NCBI RefSeq assembly: GCF_004634245.1
Contig: NZ_SJTF01000007.1
Coordinates: forward strand, 62,001-126,000
Reading direction: 5' to 3'
DNA from: Flavobacterium foetidum
GTDB lineage: Bacteria > Bacteroidota > Bacteroidia > Flavobacteriales > Flavobacteriaceae
Length of the DNA: 64,000 bases
Each line of letters starts with the position of its first letter. Within the stretch, counting starts at the first letter, position 1. A model generated the notes under the pieces. That model had not been told where the DNA came from, made no database searches, and was given only the letters and a program-made list of their open reading frames with translations. The translations under genes and the position numbers were made by a program. Below are positions 1 to 8,647 of this stretch, one piece after another.

Positions 1-227
1 GTAAAATTTTATTTTCATACTTTAATTTAGACAATCTTTTCTATTAAAAGATGGATTTGAAGCGTCTCAATAATGATTGCCGATGCTAAACTTTTTTAGA
101 GCTTATTTGATAAATGCGCCCTGCTCGCTTGGACTTACAGATTTTTATATCCTAATTCAGCATACAGTTCTGCGACAGCAGAAGAGGAACAAGGCGCATT
201 TTTTTATAACCTACGGTCAGGATTTAT

Positions 228-362
228 TTAGGCAATTTCGGAGATAAGCAGGACTGCTATAAAAGAAAGTATAGAAAAAACCATCACATTGATGATTAAG
301 CTTTTTCTTTTTACTGAATCCTGCGCCTTCTCTATTTCATTTATTCTTTTTCTTTTTTGCAT
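228..362 (-). CDS. possible small single-pass membrane protein (44 aa)
   Basis: I do not recognise a family. The frame starts with ATG at 362 and encodes a basic, Lys/Arg-rich N-terminal half followed by one hydrophobic segment of about 22 residues (SLIINVMVFSILSFIAVLL) near the C-terminus. That layout fits a small inner-membrane protein with a cytoplasmic N-terminus. It lies alone in an otherwise gene-free stretch upstream of the window's first clear operon. The call rests only on the composition of the translation. A chance ORF is possible, and conservation in relatives would decide. Confidence 0.35.
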   Translation of the reverse strand: MQKRKRINEIEKAQDSVKRKSLIINVMVFSILSFIAVLLISEIA

Positions 363-562
363 AATAAACTTGTATTTTAACTTTAATAAGCGCAAAATTA
401 TTGTGCATACTCAAAAGGTATTTACAATTTTACTGTCCGTTTTATCATAATTCGAATTTAAAAGGCTCATTCTGAAAAAATTTCTGTTGTAAAAAGAATC
501 ATGATAAGTCCACGCTTTTACTATCCTGTTTTATATTCAATCAACAAATGTAAATAAATAAA

Positions 563-578
563 GCTGCCAGTTGGCAGC
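563..578 (-). terminator. hairpin terminator of the 85-aa gene
   Basis: GCTGCCA-GT-TGGCAGC forms a 7-bp perfect stem. Read on the minus strand it is followed by a T-rich run (TTTATTTATTT). It lies about 40 bp past the stop of the minus-strand gene at 619-876, where an intrinsic terminator is expected. Confidence 0.65.
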
Positions 579-618
579 CTATTCTTTTAAAACTAATCAA
601 AATCACTAGATTGTAAAT

Positions 619-876
619 CTAAAATTTTTCCGAATTTTCTTCTGAGTCATGTCCTTGTTGCTTTACCAATTTATTGTAAATCCCCAAAAGAAGAAACGGC
701 GAAGCCCATTGCCCCACAAAAAGTGCCGAATGTCTTTTGCCTAAACATTTTAAAGTTAGTGAAGTTCCCATTGCAGCCAGAGAAGCGTACAAAAATAAAT
801 CTGATGGCAATTTTGAAGTCTGCTCTTCGATTGCTTTAGCAGTACCGCCTTCGGTGTTTCCATTTTCTAATAACAT
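619..876 (-). CDS. small conserved-type membrane protein, unknown function (85 aa)
   Basis: The product has no recognisable enzymatic motif. Its N-terminal 25 residues are polar. Two hydrophobic stretches follow (LFLYASLAAMGTSLTLK, then ALFVGQWASPFLLLGIY), and a charged tail rich in Glu/Ser ends the protein. It is probably a two-pass inner-membrane protein. It is monocistronic, with its own terminator at 563-578, and is divergent from the glycan operon starting at 1185. Short proteins of this shape are common stress-associated hypotheticals in Flavobacteriia; that is general knowledge and not shown here. Confidence 0.6.
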   Translation of the reverse strand: MLLENGNTEGGTAKAIEEQTSKLPSDLFLYASLAAMGTSLTLKCLGKRHSALFVGQWASPFLLLGIYNKLVKQQGHDSEENSEKF

Positions 877-1184
877 AATTTGTAGTTTTTAAATTAGTAA
901 GCCGAAAAGTAGAATTTAAGCAGGTTCCTTATTTACAGAATTAAGTTCCAATCTTACATACTGAGCCTTTAAACATTTGATTTAAAAACAATTACATACT
1001 TGTAATAAATCCCAACTCCTTACGCGTCACAGTTCCAAGAATTTTAATACTAAAATGAGAATTATATAATTTCAGTCGTTTTAATTGTAAGAATTACCTT
1101 TTATCTGCCGATACATTTGCTTTCATTCACATGAGTTTAAGAACTACATTCTTTTGTACCACAATCAATTAAATCCATTTTATT
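877..1184. promoter_or_regulatory. divergent intergenic region
   Basis: This 308-bp AT-rich region separates the start of the minus-strand 85-aa gene from the start of the plus-strand glycan operon, so it should hold both promoters. I could not find a full TTTG-N20-TAnnTTTG match, so no promoter is placed. Confidence 0.4.
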
Positions 1185-2321
1185 ATGTTAAACAATGTAA
1201 AACAGATAAGCAAAAATAATAACGCGATTCCTGTTATAGAACCGCATCAGGCTCAGTACTACGATATGATCGTATTCAGCCACCTACGTTGGAAATTTGT
1301 CTTCCAGCGTCCTCAACATCTTATAATTCGGATGGCTCAAAATATAAAAGTACTTTTTGTTGAAGAACCTTTACGAAATCACCAAGATGACAAACAGGGA
1401 ACTCTTACGGAAATCAATGAAAATCTCCACATCCTGCAACCCAATGTAGATCATATCGAAGATATTGCAGTTGTTCTTCCTGCCTTTGTCTCAAATAGGA
1501 ATATTAGTCTGGCTTGGTTCTACTCACCTGCTTTTTGTCCCTTGTTGAGTGTTTTTCAGTTTGATACCATCATATATGACTGTATGGATGAACTGACGTT
1601 ATTCAAGGGTGCGCCTCCACAGCTAATCGAACAGGAAAAATACCTAATGGCCAATGCCAACATCATTTTCACAGGCGGCAAATCACTTTATGAATCAAAG
1701 AAACAACTGCATAGCAACGTTTACTGCTTTCCAAGCTCCGTAGACCAAGAACATTTCGCTAAGGCTCAAAGCAACATCTCTGTTCCTGTTGACATAGGCG
1801 ATTTACCTACGCCAATTGTTGGGTATTATGGAGTTATTGACGAGAGAATCGATTTGGAACTAATAGCGGCAACTGCCAACAAACTTCCCGATGTGTCTTT
1901 TGTCATGATTGGTCCAATGGCCAAAATTGAGGAATCTGAACTTCCAAAATCATCCAATATCTATTATTTGGGAATGAAGTGTTATAACGAACTTCCGTGC
2001 TATTTAAAAGCTTTTGATGTTGCCATGATGCCCTTTGCACTCAATGACGCAACGAAATTCATTAGTCCAACTAAAACACTAGAATATATGGCTGCAAAAA
2101 AACCGATTATTTCCACTAAAATTACCGATGTAGTACGCGATTATTCTGAATGTCTGAATTTAGTTGACAATGCAGATGAATTTGTAGAAGCCATCAGAAA
2201 CTTCATTAATAAAAATACTGATAATGAATGGAAAGAGCAGTATGAAGAAATCCTAGAAAGAACTTCTTGGGACAGGACTGCAGACCAAATGAAATCAATC
2301 ATTAAAATTTTTGCCCGATGA
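1185..2321 (+). CDS. glycosyltransferase, GT4/TuaH-like
   Basis: This is a predicted cytoplasmic glycosyltransferase that moves a sugar from a nucleotide donor to a lipid- or glycan-linked acceptor. The N-terminal half opens with the FSHLRWKFVFQRPQHL signature typical of TuaH-like GT-B enzymes. The C-terminal half has the Rossmann-type donor domain: a GYYGVIDERID loop near residue 215, a YLGMKCYNELPCYL segment, and the SPTKTLEYMAAKKPII motif that contacts the nucleotide. The length of 378 aa is normal. Its stop overlaps the start of the UDP-galactopyranose mutase by 4 nt (ATGA), so the two are translationally coupled and a galactofuranose donor is plausible. Donor and acceptor are inferred from context only. 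Confidence 0.85.
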   Translation: MLNNVKQISKNNNAIPVIEPHQAQYYDMIVFSHLRWKFVFQRPQHLIIRMAQNIKVLFVEEPLRNHQDDKQGTLTEINENLHILQPNVDHIEDIAVVLPAFVSNRNISLAWFYSPAFCPLLSVFQFDTIIYDCMDELTLFKGAPPQLIEQEKYLMANANIIFTGGKSLYESKKQLHSNVYCFPSSVDQEHFAKAQSNISVPVDIGDLPTPIVGYYGVIDERIDLELIAATANKLPDVSFVMIGPMAKIEESELPKSSNIYYLGMKCYNELPCYLKAFDVAMMPFALNDATKFISPTKTLEYMAAKKPIISTKITDVVRDYSECLNLVDNADEFVEAIRNFINKNTDNEWKEQYEEILERTSWDRTADQMKSIIKIFAR

Positions 2322-3454
2322 AAAAGACAGACATTGTAATTGTAGGCGCAGGCATTTCGGGAGCAGTTTTAGCAGAGCGGTATGCCTCAATAGGAAAAAA
2401 AGTACTTGTTATAGAAAAGAGAAACCACATTGCCGGAAACTGTTATGATTTCATAGATAAAAACGGAATATTGGTTTCAAAATATGGAGCTCATTTATTT
2501 CATACCAACGATAAAAGTGTATGGCGTTATGTCAATAGATTTTCCGACTGGTATCCTTGGGAACATAAAGTTAAGGCCAGAGTAGACGAAAAATTAGTTC
2601 CGATTCCCGTGAACATCACTACAGTGAATGAGCTGTTTAATTTATCAATCAGAAACGAATCGGAAATGCAGACATGGATTGACGAAAATCGAATTGCTGT
2701 AGAACAACCTCGTAATGGCGAGGAAGCCGTCCTCAACCGTATAGGACCAATTTTGTATGAAAAAATGTTTAAGCATTATACCAAAAAGCAGTGGGACAAA
2801 TATCCCGATGAACTAGACGCTTCGGTATTAGAACGCATTCCGGTGAGAACAAATTTTGACGACCGTTATTTCTCTGACCAGTATCAGGCGCTCCCGAAAC
2901 AAGGCTATACTCAACTGTTTAAAAACATGTTGGAACATCCTAATATTGAAGTCCTGCTGGAAACCGATTACTTTGATGTAAAGGAGGAATATCAAAATTA
3001 TGAAAAGCTCTTTTACACTGGTCCAATTGATCGTTTTTTCGAATTTACTGGCAAGATTAGCGAAAAACTAGAATATCGTTCAATTCATTTTGCCACTGAA
3101 ACTATTGATTCTGAATTCTATCAGGAAAATTCCGTAGTCAATTATCCCGGAAGAGAAACTCCCTTTACACGTATTGTAGAATACAAACATTTTGGAAACC
3201 AGAAATCAGAAAAAACAACTATTGTAAAAGAATATACTACTGATATTGGAGAACCTTACTACCCTGTCCCTAATCCAAGAAATAAGGAGATTTACAGCCA
3301 ATATAAAAAAGAAGCAGACCAGCTTACAGATATCTATTTTGTAGGAAGACTGGCAAATTACAAATATTTCAATATGGATGAGGCTTTTAAAAATGCATTA
3401 AATCTTTTTGACGCTCTCCAACAGGATAAAGACATCTTAAAAACCGCAGTATAA
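2318..3454 (+). CDS. glf: UDP-galactopyranose mutase
   Basis: This enzyme converts UDP-galactopyranose to UDP-galactofuranose using reduced FAD. An N-terminal FAD-binding GxGxxG motif (VGAGISGAVLAERYA, residues about 9-23) is followed by the family block GNCYDF and the YGAHLFHT substrate/flavin loop. Further family segments are W(D)KYPDELD and FDDRYFSDQYQALPKQGY. The C-terminus carries YFVGRLANYKYFNMDEAF, as in bacterial Glf. The 378-aa length is typical. Its start overlaps the upstream glycosyltransferase by 4 nt and its stop overlaps the next start by 1 nt (TAATG), so it sits inside one operon. Family assignment is strong; the glycan it feeds is not known. Confidence 0.93.
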   Translation: MKKTDIVIVGAGISGAVLAERYASIGKKVLVIEKRNHIAGNCYDFIDKNGILVSKYGAHLFHTNDKSVWRYVNRFSDWYPWEHKVKARVDEKLVPIPVNITTVNELFNLSIRNESEMQTWIDENRIAVEQPRNGEEAVLNRIGPILYEKMFKHYTKKQWDKYPDELDASVLERIPVRTNFDDRYFSDQYQALPKQGYTQLFKNMLEHPNIEVLLETDYFDVKEEYQNYEKLFYTGPIDRFFEFTGKISEKLEYRSIHFATETIDSEFYQENSVVNYPGRETPFTRIVEYKHFGNQKSEKTTIVKEYTTDIGEPYYPVPNPRNKEIYSQYKKEADQLTDIYFVGRLANYKYFNMDEAFKNALNLFDALQQDKDILKTAV

Positions 3455-4599
3455 TGACAAAATTCAATACTTTTTTTATGGCTGGATTTGAATGTGCAGA
3501 CCACATCAACCGCAGCGGCGAAAGAATCAATCTTTTAAAAGAAACGCAGCACGATATTCGAGTAGAAGAAGATTATCAGGCTTTGAAAGATATAAATATA
3601 AAAACAGTACGGGAGGGCATCTGCTGGAGCGAAGTAGAAAAAAGTCCTGGCGTATACGACTTTTCAGAGGTGCTCAAGCGTATTCGGGCGGCTGAAAAAT
3701 GGGGTATACAGCAACTTTGGGATTTAATTCATTTTGGATATCCCGATGGGCTTTTTCCAACTCACCCTCAATTCTGCAATCGGTTTGAAAAATTGTGCGA
3801 AGCTTTTGCCCTTTTTTATAAAGCCCATGCCGTACAGCCTTTGTTTGTAATACCTATTAATGAAATAAGTTTTCTCGCTTGGCACTCTGGTGATGTGAGA
3901 GGCACAGTGCCGTTTGCTATCAATTCTGGATGGGACATGAAATACCATTTGTGCAAGGCGGCTATTATAGGAATAAAAAAGCTTAAAAATATCGATTCAG
4001 AGTGTACTGTAATTCTAGTCGAGCCATTAGTGAAAATTCATCCAACAGAACAAGAATATCATGTTCTGGATATGAACGAACATCAATTTCAGGCAATGGA
4101 CATCATCGCTGGACGCATGTGCCCCGAACTTGGAGGTTCTGAGGAGTTTTTAGAAATACTGGGGTTCAATTATTACTGGGATTGTCAATGGGAAGCTGGA
4201 AGTAAGCCACTTGAATGGCCTGAAGAAGTGGGAAATGAAAAAAGAACACCGTTATCAGATCTTCTTTATAAGGCATATAAAAGATATGAGAAACCTATTT
4301 TTATTTCAGAAACAGGGCACTTTGGCACCACAAGAGCACTTTGGATGGACGAAATTACCCACGAGTGCATCAAAGCCCAAAAAAACGGTGTCGATTTGTA
4401 TGGAATATGCATTTATCCAGCAACAGACAGACCTGATTGGGACAATTTGAGCAGCTATTGCGACTGTGGCATCTGGGATCTAGACCAGCATAAGAACCGA
4501 AAAGCGTATCAGCCATACATCGATTCGTTGCTGAATGCACAAGAACTACTAAAAAAGCAATATGGTTTTCTGAATCGTGTTGCAGATTTCTTTAAGTAA
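3454..4599 (+). CDS. GH-A clan glycoside hydrolase-like protein (GH1/GH5-type fold)
   Basis: This is a predicted beta/alpha-barrel glycosidase. It has the two features expected of clan GH-A. A likely acid/base Glu lies in IPINEISF (E137) at the end of strand 4. A likely nucleophile Glu lies in FISETGHF (E286) at strand 7. GICWSEVEKSPGVYDFS near residue 55 resembles the conserved barrel start where the chain turns past the -1 site. There is no signal peptide, so it acts in the cytoplasm, unusual for a polysaccharide hydrolase. It is coupled to glf by a 1-nt overlap. Such cytoplasmic members in glycan-assembly operons may trim or transfer sugars. The exact GH family and substrate are uncertain. 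Confidence 0.7.
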   Translation: MTKFNTFFMAGFECADHINRSGERINLLKETQHDIRVEEDYQALKDINIKTVREGICWSEVEKSPGVYDFSEVLKRIRAAEKWGIQQLWDLIHFGYPDGLFPTHPQFCNRFEKLCEAFALFYKAHAVQPLFVIPINEISFLAWHSGDVRGTVPFAINSGWDMKYHLCKAAIIGIKKLKNIDSECTVILVEPLVKIHPTEQEYHVLDMNEHQFQAMDIIAGRMCPELGGSEEFLEILGFNYYWDCQWEAGSKPLEWPEEVGNEKRTPLSDLLYKAYKRYEKPIFISETGHFGTTRALWMDEITHECIKAQKNGVDLYGICIYPATDRPDWDNLSSYCDCGIWDLDQHKNRKAYQPYIDSLLNAQELLKKQYGFLNRVADFFK

Positions 4600-4623
4600 A
4601 TGTTTAATTAAAAAATAATAAAG

Positions 4624-5064
4624 ATGAAAGTGATTAAACCCGTTATCGGCATAACATTTAGCGCCTTCGATTTGCTTCATGCCGGACATGTTAGGATGCT
4701 CGAAGAAGCCAAATCACACTGCGATTATTTAATTGCAGGATTGCAGACCGACCCGTCTATAGACCGACCTGAAAAAAACAAGCCAACTCAGTCGGTGGTA
4801 GAACGCTATATCCAGCTTAAGGCCTGCCGTTTTGTAGATGAAATAATTCCGTACACTACCGAACAAGATTTGGAAGACATCCTGCAAGCCTTTCCGATAG
4901 ACGTCAGAATTATAGGAGAAGAATACCGAGAAAAAAATTTTACAGGTCGAAATTACTGCGAAGAAATGAAAATCAAACTCATTTACAATAAACGAAAACA
5001 CCGTTTCTCGAGCAGTGGCCTACGAAAAGAAGTATATGAACGTGAATGCCTAAAATTAGTATAA
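4624..5064 (+). CDS. TagD-like cytidylyltransferase / adenylyltransferase
   Basis: This is a small nucleotidyltransferase of the glycerol-3-phosphate cytidylyltransferase superfamily, forming a CDP- or ADP-activated alcohol or sugar. The signature HxGH appears as HAGH (about residues 20-23) after GITFSAFDLL, and the C-terminal SSSGLRKEV matches the ISSTxxR nucleotide-binding motif. Its 146 aa is slightly longer than TagD (about 130). It lies 24 bp after the hydrolase gene and 1 bp before the SET gene. Together with Glf and the glycosyltransferase it suggests a phospho-linked or galactofuranosyl surface polymer. The true substrate cannot be read from sequence. Confidence 0.8.
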   Translation: MKVIKPVIGITFSAFDLLHAGHVRMLEEAKSHCDYLIAGLQTDPSIDRPEKNKPTQSVVERYIQLKACRFVDEIIPYTTEQDLEDILQAFPIDVRIIGEEYREKNFTGRNYCEEMKIKLIYNKRKHRFSSSGLRKEVYERECLKLV

Positions 5065-5065
5065 T

Positions 5066-5665
5066 ATGATACATCCCGATACAGAATTACGTTTTATTAG
5101 TGAAGAAAAAGGATATGGCGTTGTGGCATCCAAATTTATTCCACGAGGCACTATTACTTGGGTACAGGATGATTTGGACCGTGTATTTAAACGTGACGAA
5201 CTTCCAAGCCTAAACCCTTTCATTAAGACATATCTCCAAAAGTACTCCTTTACCAATAAAAATGGGGATATAATATTGTGCTGGGACAATGGCAAATTTG
5301 TCAATCACAGTTTTAAGCCTAGCTGTTTCAGTACGCCTTACGATTTTGAGATTGCTATAAGGGACATTCATCCAGGTGAAGAACTCACAGATGATTATGG
5401 CTACCTCAATCTAGAAGAACCTTTCACTTGCATTGACGAAAATACAGAACGCAAAACCGTTTATCCAGACGACATACTGCGTTATCATCAAGAATGGGAT
5501 GCACTACTTTTAGAAAATGCGCATGAAGTTTTAAAAAGAGACCAGATTTTACTGGACCTCATACCCAAAAAAACATGGTGCGACTATGTCACTGCCGTTT
5601 ACAATCCTTCACAAATGCGCTCCATCCTCGAATGCTACTATCAGCAAGAACATTCTCTTCTTTAG
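5066..5665 (+). CDS. SET-domain protein (lysine methyltransferase-like)
   Basis: This is a SET-fold protein, expected to transfer methyl from S-adenosylmethionine to a lysine side chain. The N-terminal GYGVVASKFIPRGT matches the SET-I entry block. NHSFKPSC near residue 87 corresponds to the conserved RFxNHSCxPN knot motif. GEELTDDYGY near residue 118 matches GEELTxDYG, whose tyrosine is catalytic. It is 199 aa with no signal peptide. It follows the nucleotidyltransferase by 1 bp, so it belongs to the glycan operon. Stand-alone SET proteins occur in many bacteria and their targets are mostly unknown; nothing here identifies one. Confidence 0.8.
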   Translation: MIHPDTELRFISEEKGYGVVASKFIPRGTITWVQDDLDRVFKRDELPSLNPFIKTYLQKYSFTNKNGDIILCWDNGKFVNHSFKPSCFSTPYDFEIAIRDIHPGEELTDDYGYLNLEEPFTCIDENTERKTVYPDDILRYHQEWDALLLENAHEVLKRDQILLDLIPKKTWCDYVTAVYNPSQMRSILECYYQQEHSLL

Positions 5666-5724
5666 ATTTAAAAAACACTAAAAAAGAGAAATTAGAAAAA
5701 ATGTAAAATAAAAAAAAGACAGCC

Positions 5725-6207
5725 ATGCCATCAGAAATTGTAATGAAATGCAGCGCTTTGCTGAAAAGAAAAAAATGGAATATTGCATTTGCGGAAAGTG
5801 TGACCGCAGGAAGACTTGCTTCAGAATTCTCTATGACCAAACATTCCGGAATTATACTTCGTGGCGGTATTGTCTGCTACGAAGTTTTCGTGAAAGAACA
5901 GCTCTTGCATGTACCCCATAACGTGATTAAGGAATGTACCGCTGAATCGGCAGAAGTTACACAACTGCTGGCCCAGCAGAGTGCTAAACTGTTTAATGCA
6001 AAAGTAACAGTGGCGCTTACTGGCCTAGCTTCTTCTGGAGGCAGTGAAACCCGTCAGAAACCTGTGGGAACCATTTTCTTTTATATTATAATGCCTTCTG
6101 GAACCATCATCCATCGCGAATTATTTCATGGCACTCCCGAACAAATCATTCTGCAGGCCGTAGATAAAACCGCTCAATTAATTACTGAAAACATTGAGAG
6201 CCTTTAG
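5725..6207 (+). CDS. CinA C-terminal domain protein (nicotinamide-nucleotide amidase family)
   Basis: This is a stand-alone CinA C-terminal domain, the family that deamidates nicotinamide mononucleotide to nicotinate mononucleotide in NAD recycling (PncC-like). The diagnostic FAESVTAGRLASEF motif lies at about residues 22-35, RGGIVCYEVFVKEQLL follows, and VTVALTGLASSGG provides the second half of the active site. The 160 aa matches PncC length; the N-terminal MoeA-like half of full CinA is absent. It starts 60 bp after the SET gene in the same direction and is probably the last gene of the operon. Some divergence (SGGSETRQKPVGT) means activity is not certain. Confidence 0.8.
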   Translation: MPSEIVMKCSALLKRKKWNIAFAESVTAGRLASEFSMTKHSGIILRGGIVCYEVFVKEQLLHVPHNVIKECTAESAEVTQLLAQQSAKLFNAKVTVALTGLASSGGSETRQKPVGTIFFYIIMPSGTIIHRELFHGTPEQIILQAVDKTAQLITENIESL

Positions 6208-6924
6208 GTTGCCAATAACCCAGAAAGCTTGTTATGCAAAAAATTAAACTCTAGTTTTCCCACATTTTCCGCAATATTTGCAAATCTTAGCTTTAGCTTT
6301 GAAAGACTATAGTTTGTATGAATGTCCATGTATCGTCATAAATGTCTATTTCTGAATCTTGATTTTCTGATACTAATTTTATTTGCTCTTTCTTCAGCAT
6401 GTTCGAGATTTTCAAAGGAGACATGTGGAAACTAGGAAATTCTTCATTTAAAACAACACCTTCACCGCTACTCAGCTATTTCAGGATTTGTACCCCAAGA
6501 ACTAAAATTACTATTCGTAATTTTTTATGTTTAACGCTGTCTCATTCCCTCCTCTAGGTGCAATTCCTTTTCTGCATTTTACCAGCAGATCTTTTAGAAT
6601 GAGCTCCACATAAAACAATTCGTCATGGACGGAGGAAATGATAATTGTAATTTTTTTTACATGTCAAATATAACTTATGCTTGAAATTTCGTCCTTAAAA
6701 AAAATCTCATCCCGCATAAAATCACTTTTGTACCCAATAATAACGGCCTGGTGTCATTTCTTTTATTTTTATTTTATAGCTGTTCTAATTTAGATTCCAA
6801 TCAAACACTTTACGATTGATTATAGATATTGCTTTTATGTAATTTCTGAAACACAAAATGGGTCCATTGGACTTTAAATCCGACATCATTTAGAAAAATA
6901 AACTAATAACCCAATTAACTAATT
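6208..6924. other. 717-bp intergenic region without a recognisable gene
   Basis: This AT-rich stretch lies between the CinA-like gene and the amine oxidase gene. I see no convincing ORF, RNA or repeat. It should contain the promoter of the oxidase-decarboxylase pair, but no full -33/-7 match was found. Confidence 0.4.
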
Positions 6925-8646
6925 ATGGAAAACTACTTACACGGCTTACTTGACGAAGACAACGATGTCATCATCCAGCAATACTTAAAGTATATTGACC
7001 AGGGAATTCCCCGCACAGATAAACCCAAAAACGTATTAATTATTGGTGCCGGAATGGCTGGTATGGTAGCGGCAGGTATGTTAAAAGAGGCTGGCCATAC
7101 TGTTACTATAATCGAATCAAACACCCGTGTGGGCGGCAGAATCAAAACTTTTAGAAACTCTAAAGACAAGAAATATTTTGAAGATGATACTGTTTATGGT
7201 GAGGCAGGCGCAATGAGGATTCCTACCATACACCAAATGGTACTCAAATACATCGATAAACTCGGACTCAAAACCGAGCCGTTTTATTACCTATCTGTTG
7301 ATAAAGAGCAAGCGATCGCTCATCAAGCAGATCCGGATAAACCTGAGCCTGAAGTGACTAGAAACTCTCTTTTTTATGTGAACCGCAGACGTGTTGTACA
7401 GAACGAATATATTCCAAAAGATAAATCTAAAATCGTTGATGTAAATAAACTGCTCGATTTTAATCTAGGGAGCAGTGAAAACATGCGTGCCGATCAATTA
7501 ATGGCCAATCTTATTAATCCACTTAAGGCTTTTATTGCCGAAGATCCCGAGAAAAACTGGCCTTTGCTTATTGAACGTTACGGAGAATATTCAATGCGTC
7601 GTTTTTTAAAGGAAAATTCAATGTATTCGGAGAACGCAATCGAGATGATCGGAGTTATGCAGAATCTGGAGTCCAGAATGGCTTATGACTTTATCCAGAG
7701 TTTTATTGAACAGAATATCATTAAGGATTCTACTCGGTTTTTGGAAATTGTCGGCGGAAGCGACCTGCTGCCAAATGCACTTTTCAAAGCTCACAATCTA
7801 GAGGAAAATACCTATTTTGACTGCAGAATGACTAAAATGATGCTCGTTAATGATAAGGTAAAAGTTGAGGTGGATATCGAGGTACAGCGTGACTTTGAAT
7901 TTTATGAAGATGCAGGATTCAAAGCATTAAGAACACCGGTAAGCGAGCTGGAATTTGATGAAATAATTGTTACCATACCCTTTTCGGCATTACGACATGT
8001 GTATGTAACACCACAGTTCAAGCAGCTTAAAAGAAAAGCAATTCGAGAACTGCACTATGATTCTGCAACTAAAATACTGCTAGAGTTTCGTGAGAAATGG
8101 TGGCAGGAAGAACCTTATAACATTGTTGGAGGCGGTACGATTACTGATTTTTCAAACCGTTTCACTTATTATCCAAGCAATGACTTAGGAAGTAAAGGAC
8201 ATGGTGTCATACTGGCATCCTACTGCTGGTCTGATGAAGCTAGCCGCTGGGATTCTATGGATGATGATGACAGGTATTTTTACGCACTTAAAAACCTAGC
8301 CATTATCCATTCTGATGATAAAAAAGAACAGCAGCGTATTATAGACCTTGCCGTAATCAGCTCCAGCATCAAGAATCGTAAAGACAAAGCCGGAAAATTA
8401 ATTGGAGGTGCAACACAAAGCTGGATGCGCGACCCGTATGCATATGGTGAAGCCGCAATCTTTAATCCAGGACAATTGCACTTATTGCAGCGTCACATCA
8501 TTTCGACCGAATGGAATGGAAAAGCTCATTTTGCCGGCGAGCATACTTCTCTGAAACATGCCTGGATAGAAGGCGCAATTGAATCAGGAATACGCACCGC
8601 GCTTGAAGTCAACGAAAATACTGGTAACCTTAATAACCCGATTTAA
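6925..8646 (+). CDS. flavin amine oxidase / L-amino-acid oxidase family
   Basis: This is an FAD enzyme of the monoamine oxidase superfamily, expected to oxidise an amine or L-amino acid to the imine, which hydrolyses to keto acid or aldehyde plus ammonia and H2O2. The dinucleotide-binding motif [17 protein letters not shown] starts near residue 38, followed by [15 protein letters not shown] and GEAGAMRIP, which surround the flavin. The C-terminal [21 protein letters not shown] is the family's conserved FAD/active-site segment. At 573 aa it is closer in size to aromatic L-amino-acid oxidases than to short monoamine oxidases. No signal peptide is seen. It precedes the decarboxylase by 1 bp, suggesting that its keto-acid product is the next enzyme's substrate. 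Substrate identity is inferred. Confidence 0.82.
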   Translation: MENYLHGLLDEDNDVIIQQYLKYIDQGIPRTDKPKNVLIIGAGMAGMVAAGMLKEAGHTVTIIESNTRVGGRIKTFRNSKDKKYFEDDTVYGEAGAMRIPTIHQMVLKYIDKLGLKTEPFYYLSVDKEQAIAHQADPDKPEPEVTRNSLFYVNRRRVVQNEYIPKDKSKIVDVNKLLDFNLGSSENMRADQLMANLINPLKAFIAEDPEKNWPLLIERYGEYSMRRFLKENSMYSENAIEMIGVMQNLESRMAYDFIQSFIEQNIIKDSTRFLEIVGGSDLLPNALFKAHNLEENTYFDCRMTKMMLVNDKVKVEVDIEVQRDFEFYEDAGFKALRTPVSELEFDEIIVTIPFSALRHVYVTPQFKQLKRKAIRELHYDSATKILLEFREKWWQEEPYNIVGGGTITDFSNRFTYYPSNDLGSKGHGVILASYCWSDEASRWDSMDDDDRYFYALKNLAIIHSDDKKEQQRIIDLAVISSSIKNRKDKAGKLIGGATQSWMRDPYAYGEAAIFNPGQLHLLQRHIISTEWNGKAHFAGEHTSLKHAWIEGAIESGIRTALEVNENTGNLNNPI

Positions 8647-8647
8647 G

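Larger units (their letters stand above)
1..618. other. mostly non-coding stretch
   Basis: Apart from the possible 44-aa membrane protein (228-362) and the hairpin at 563-578, I see no gene, repeat or RNA that I can support here. Confidence 0.4.

Noticed and set aside
2527..2736. Antisense ORF within glf, and similar antisense frames in other genes
   Set aside because: Shadow of a well-supported gene on the other strand.
8579..8647. Upstream ATG for the decarboxylase at 8579
   Set aside because: It lies inside the oxidase coding region and adds 23 residues before a start that otherwise matches the family.
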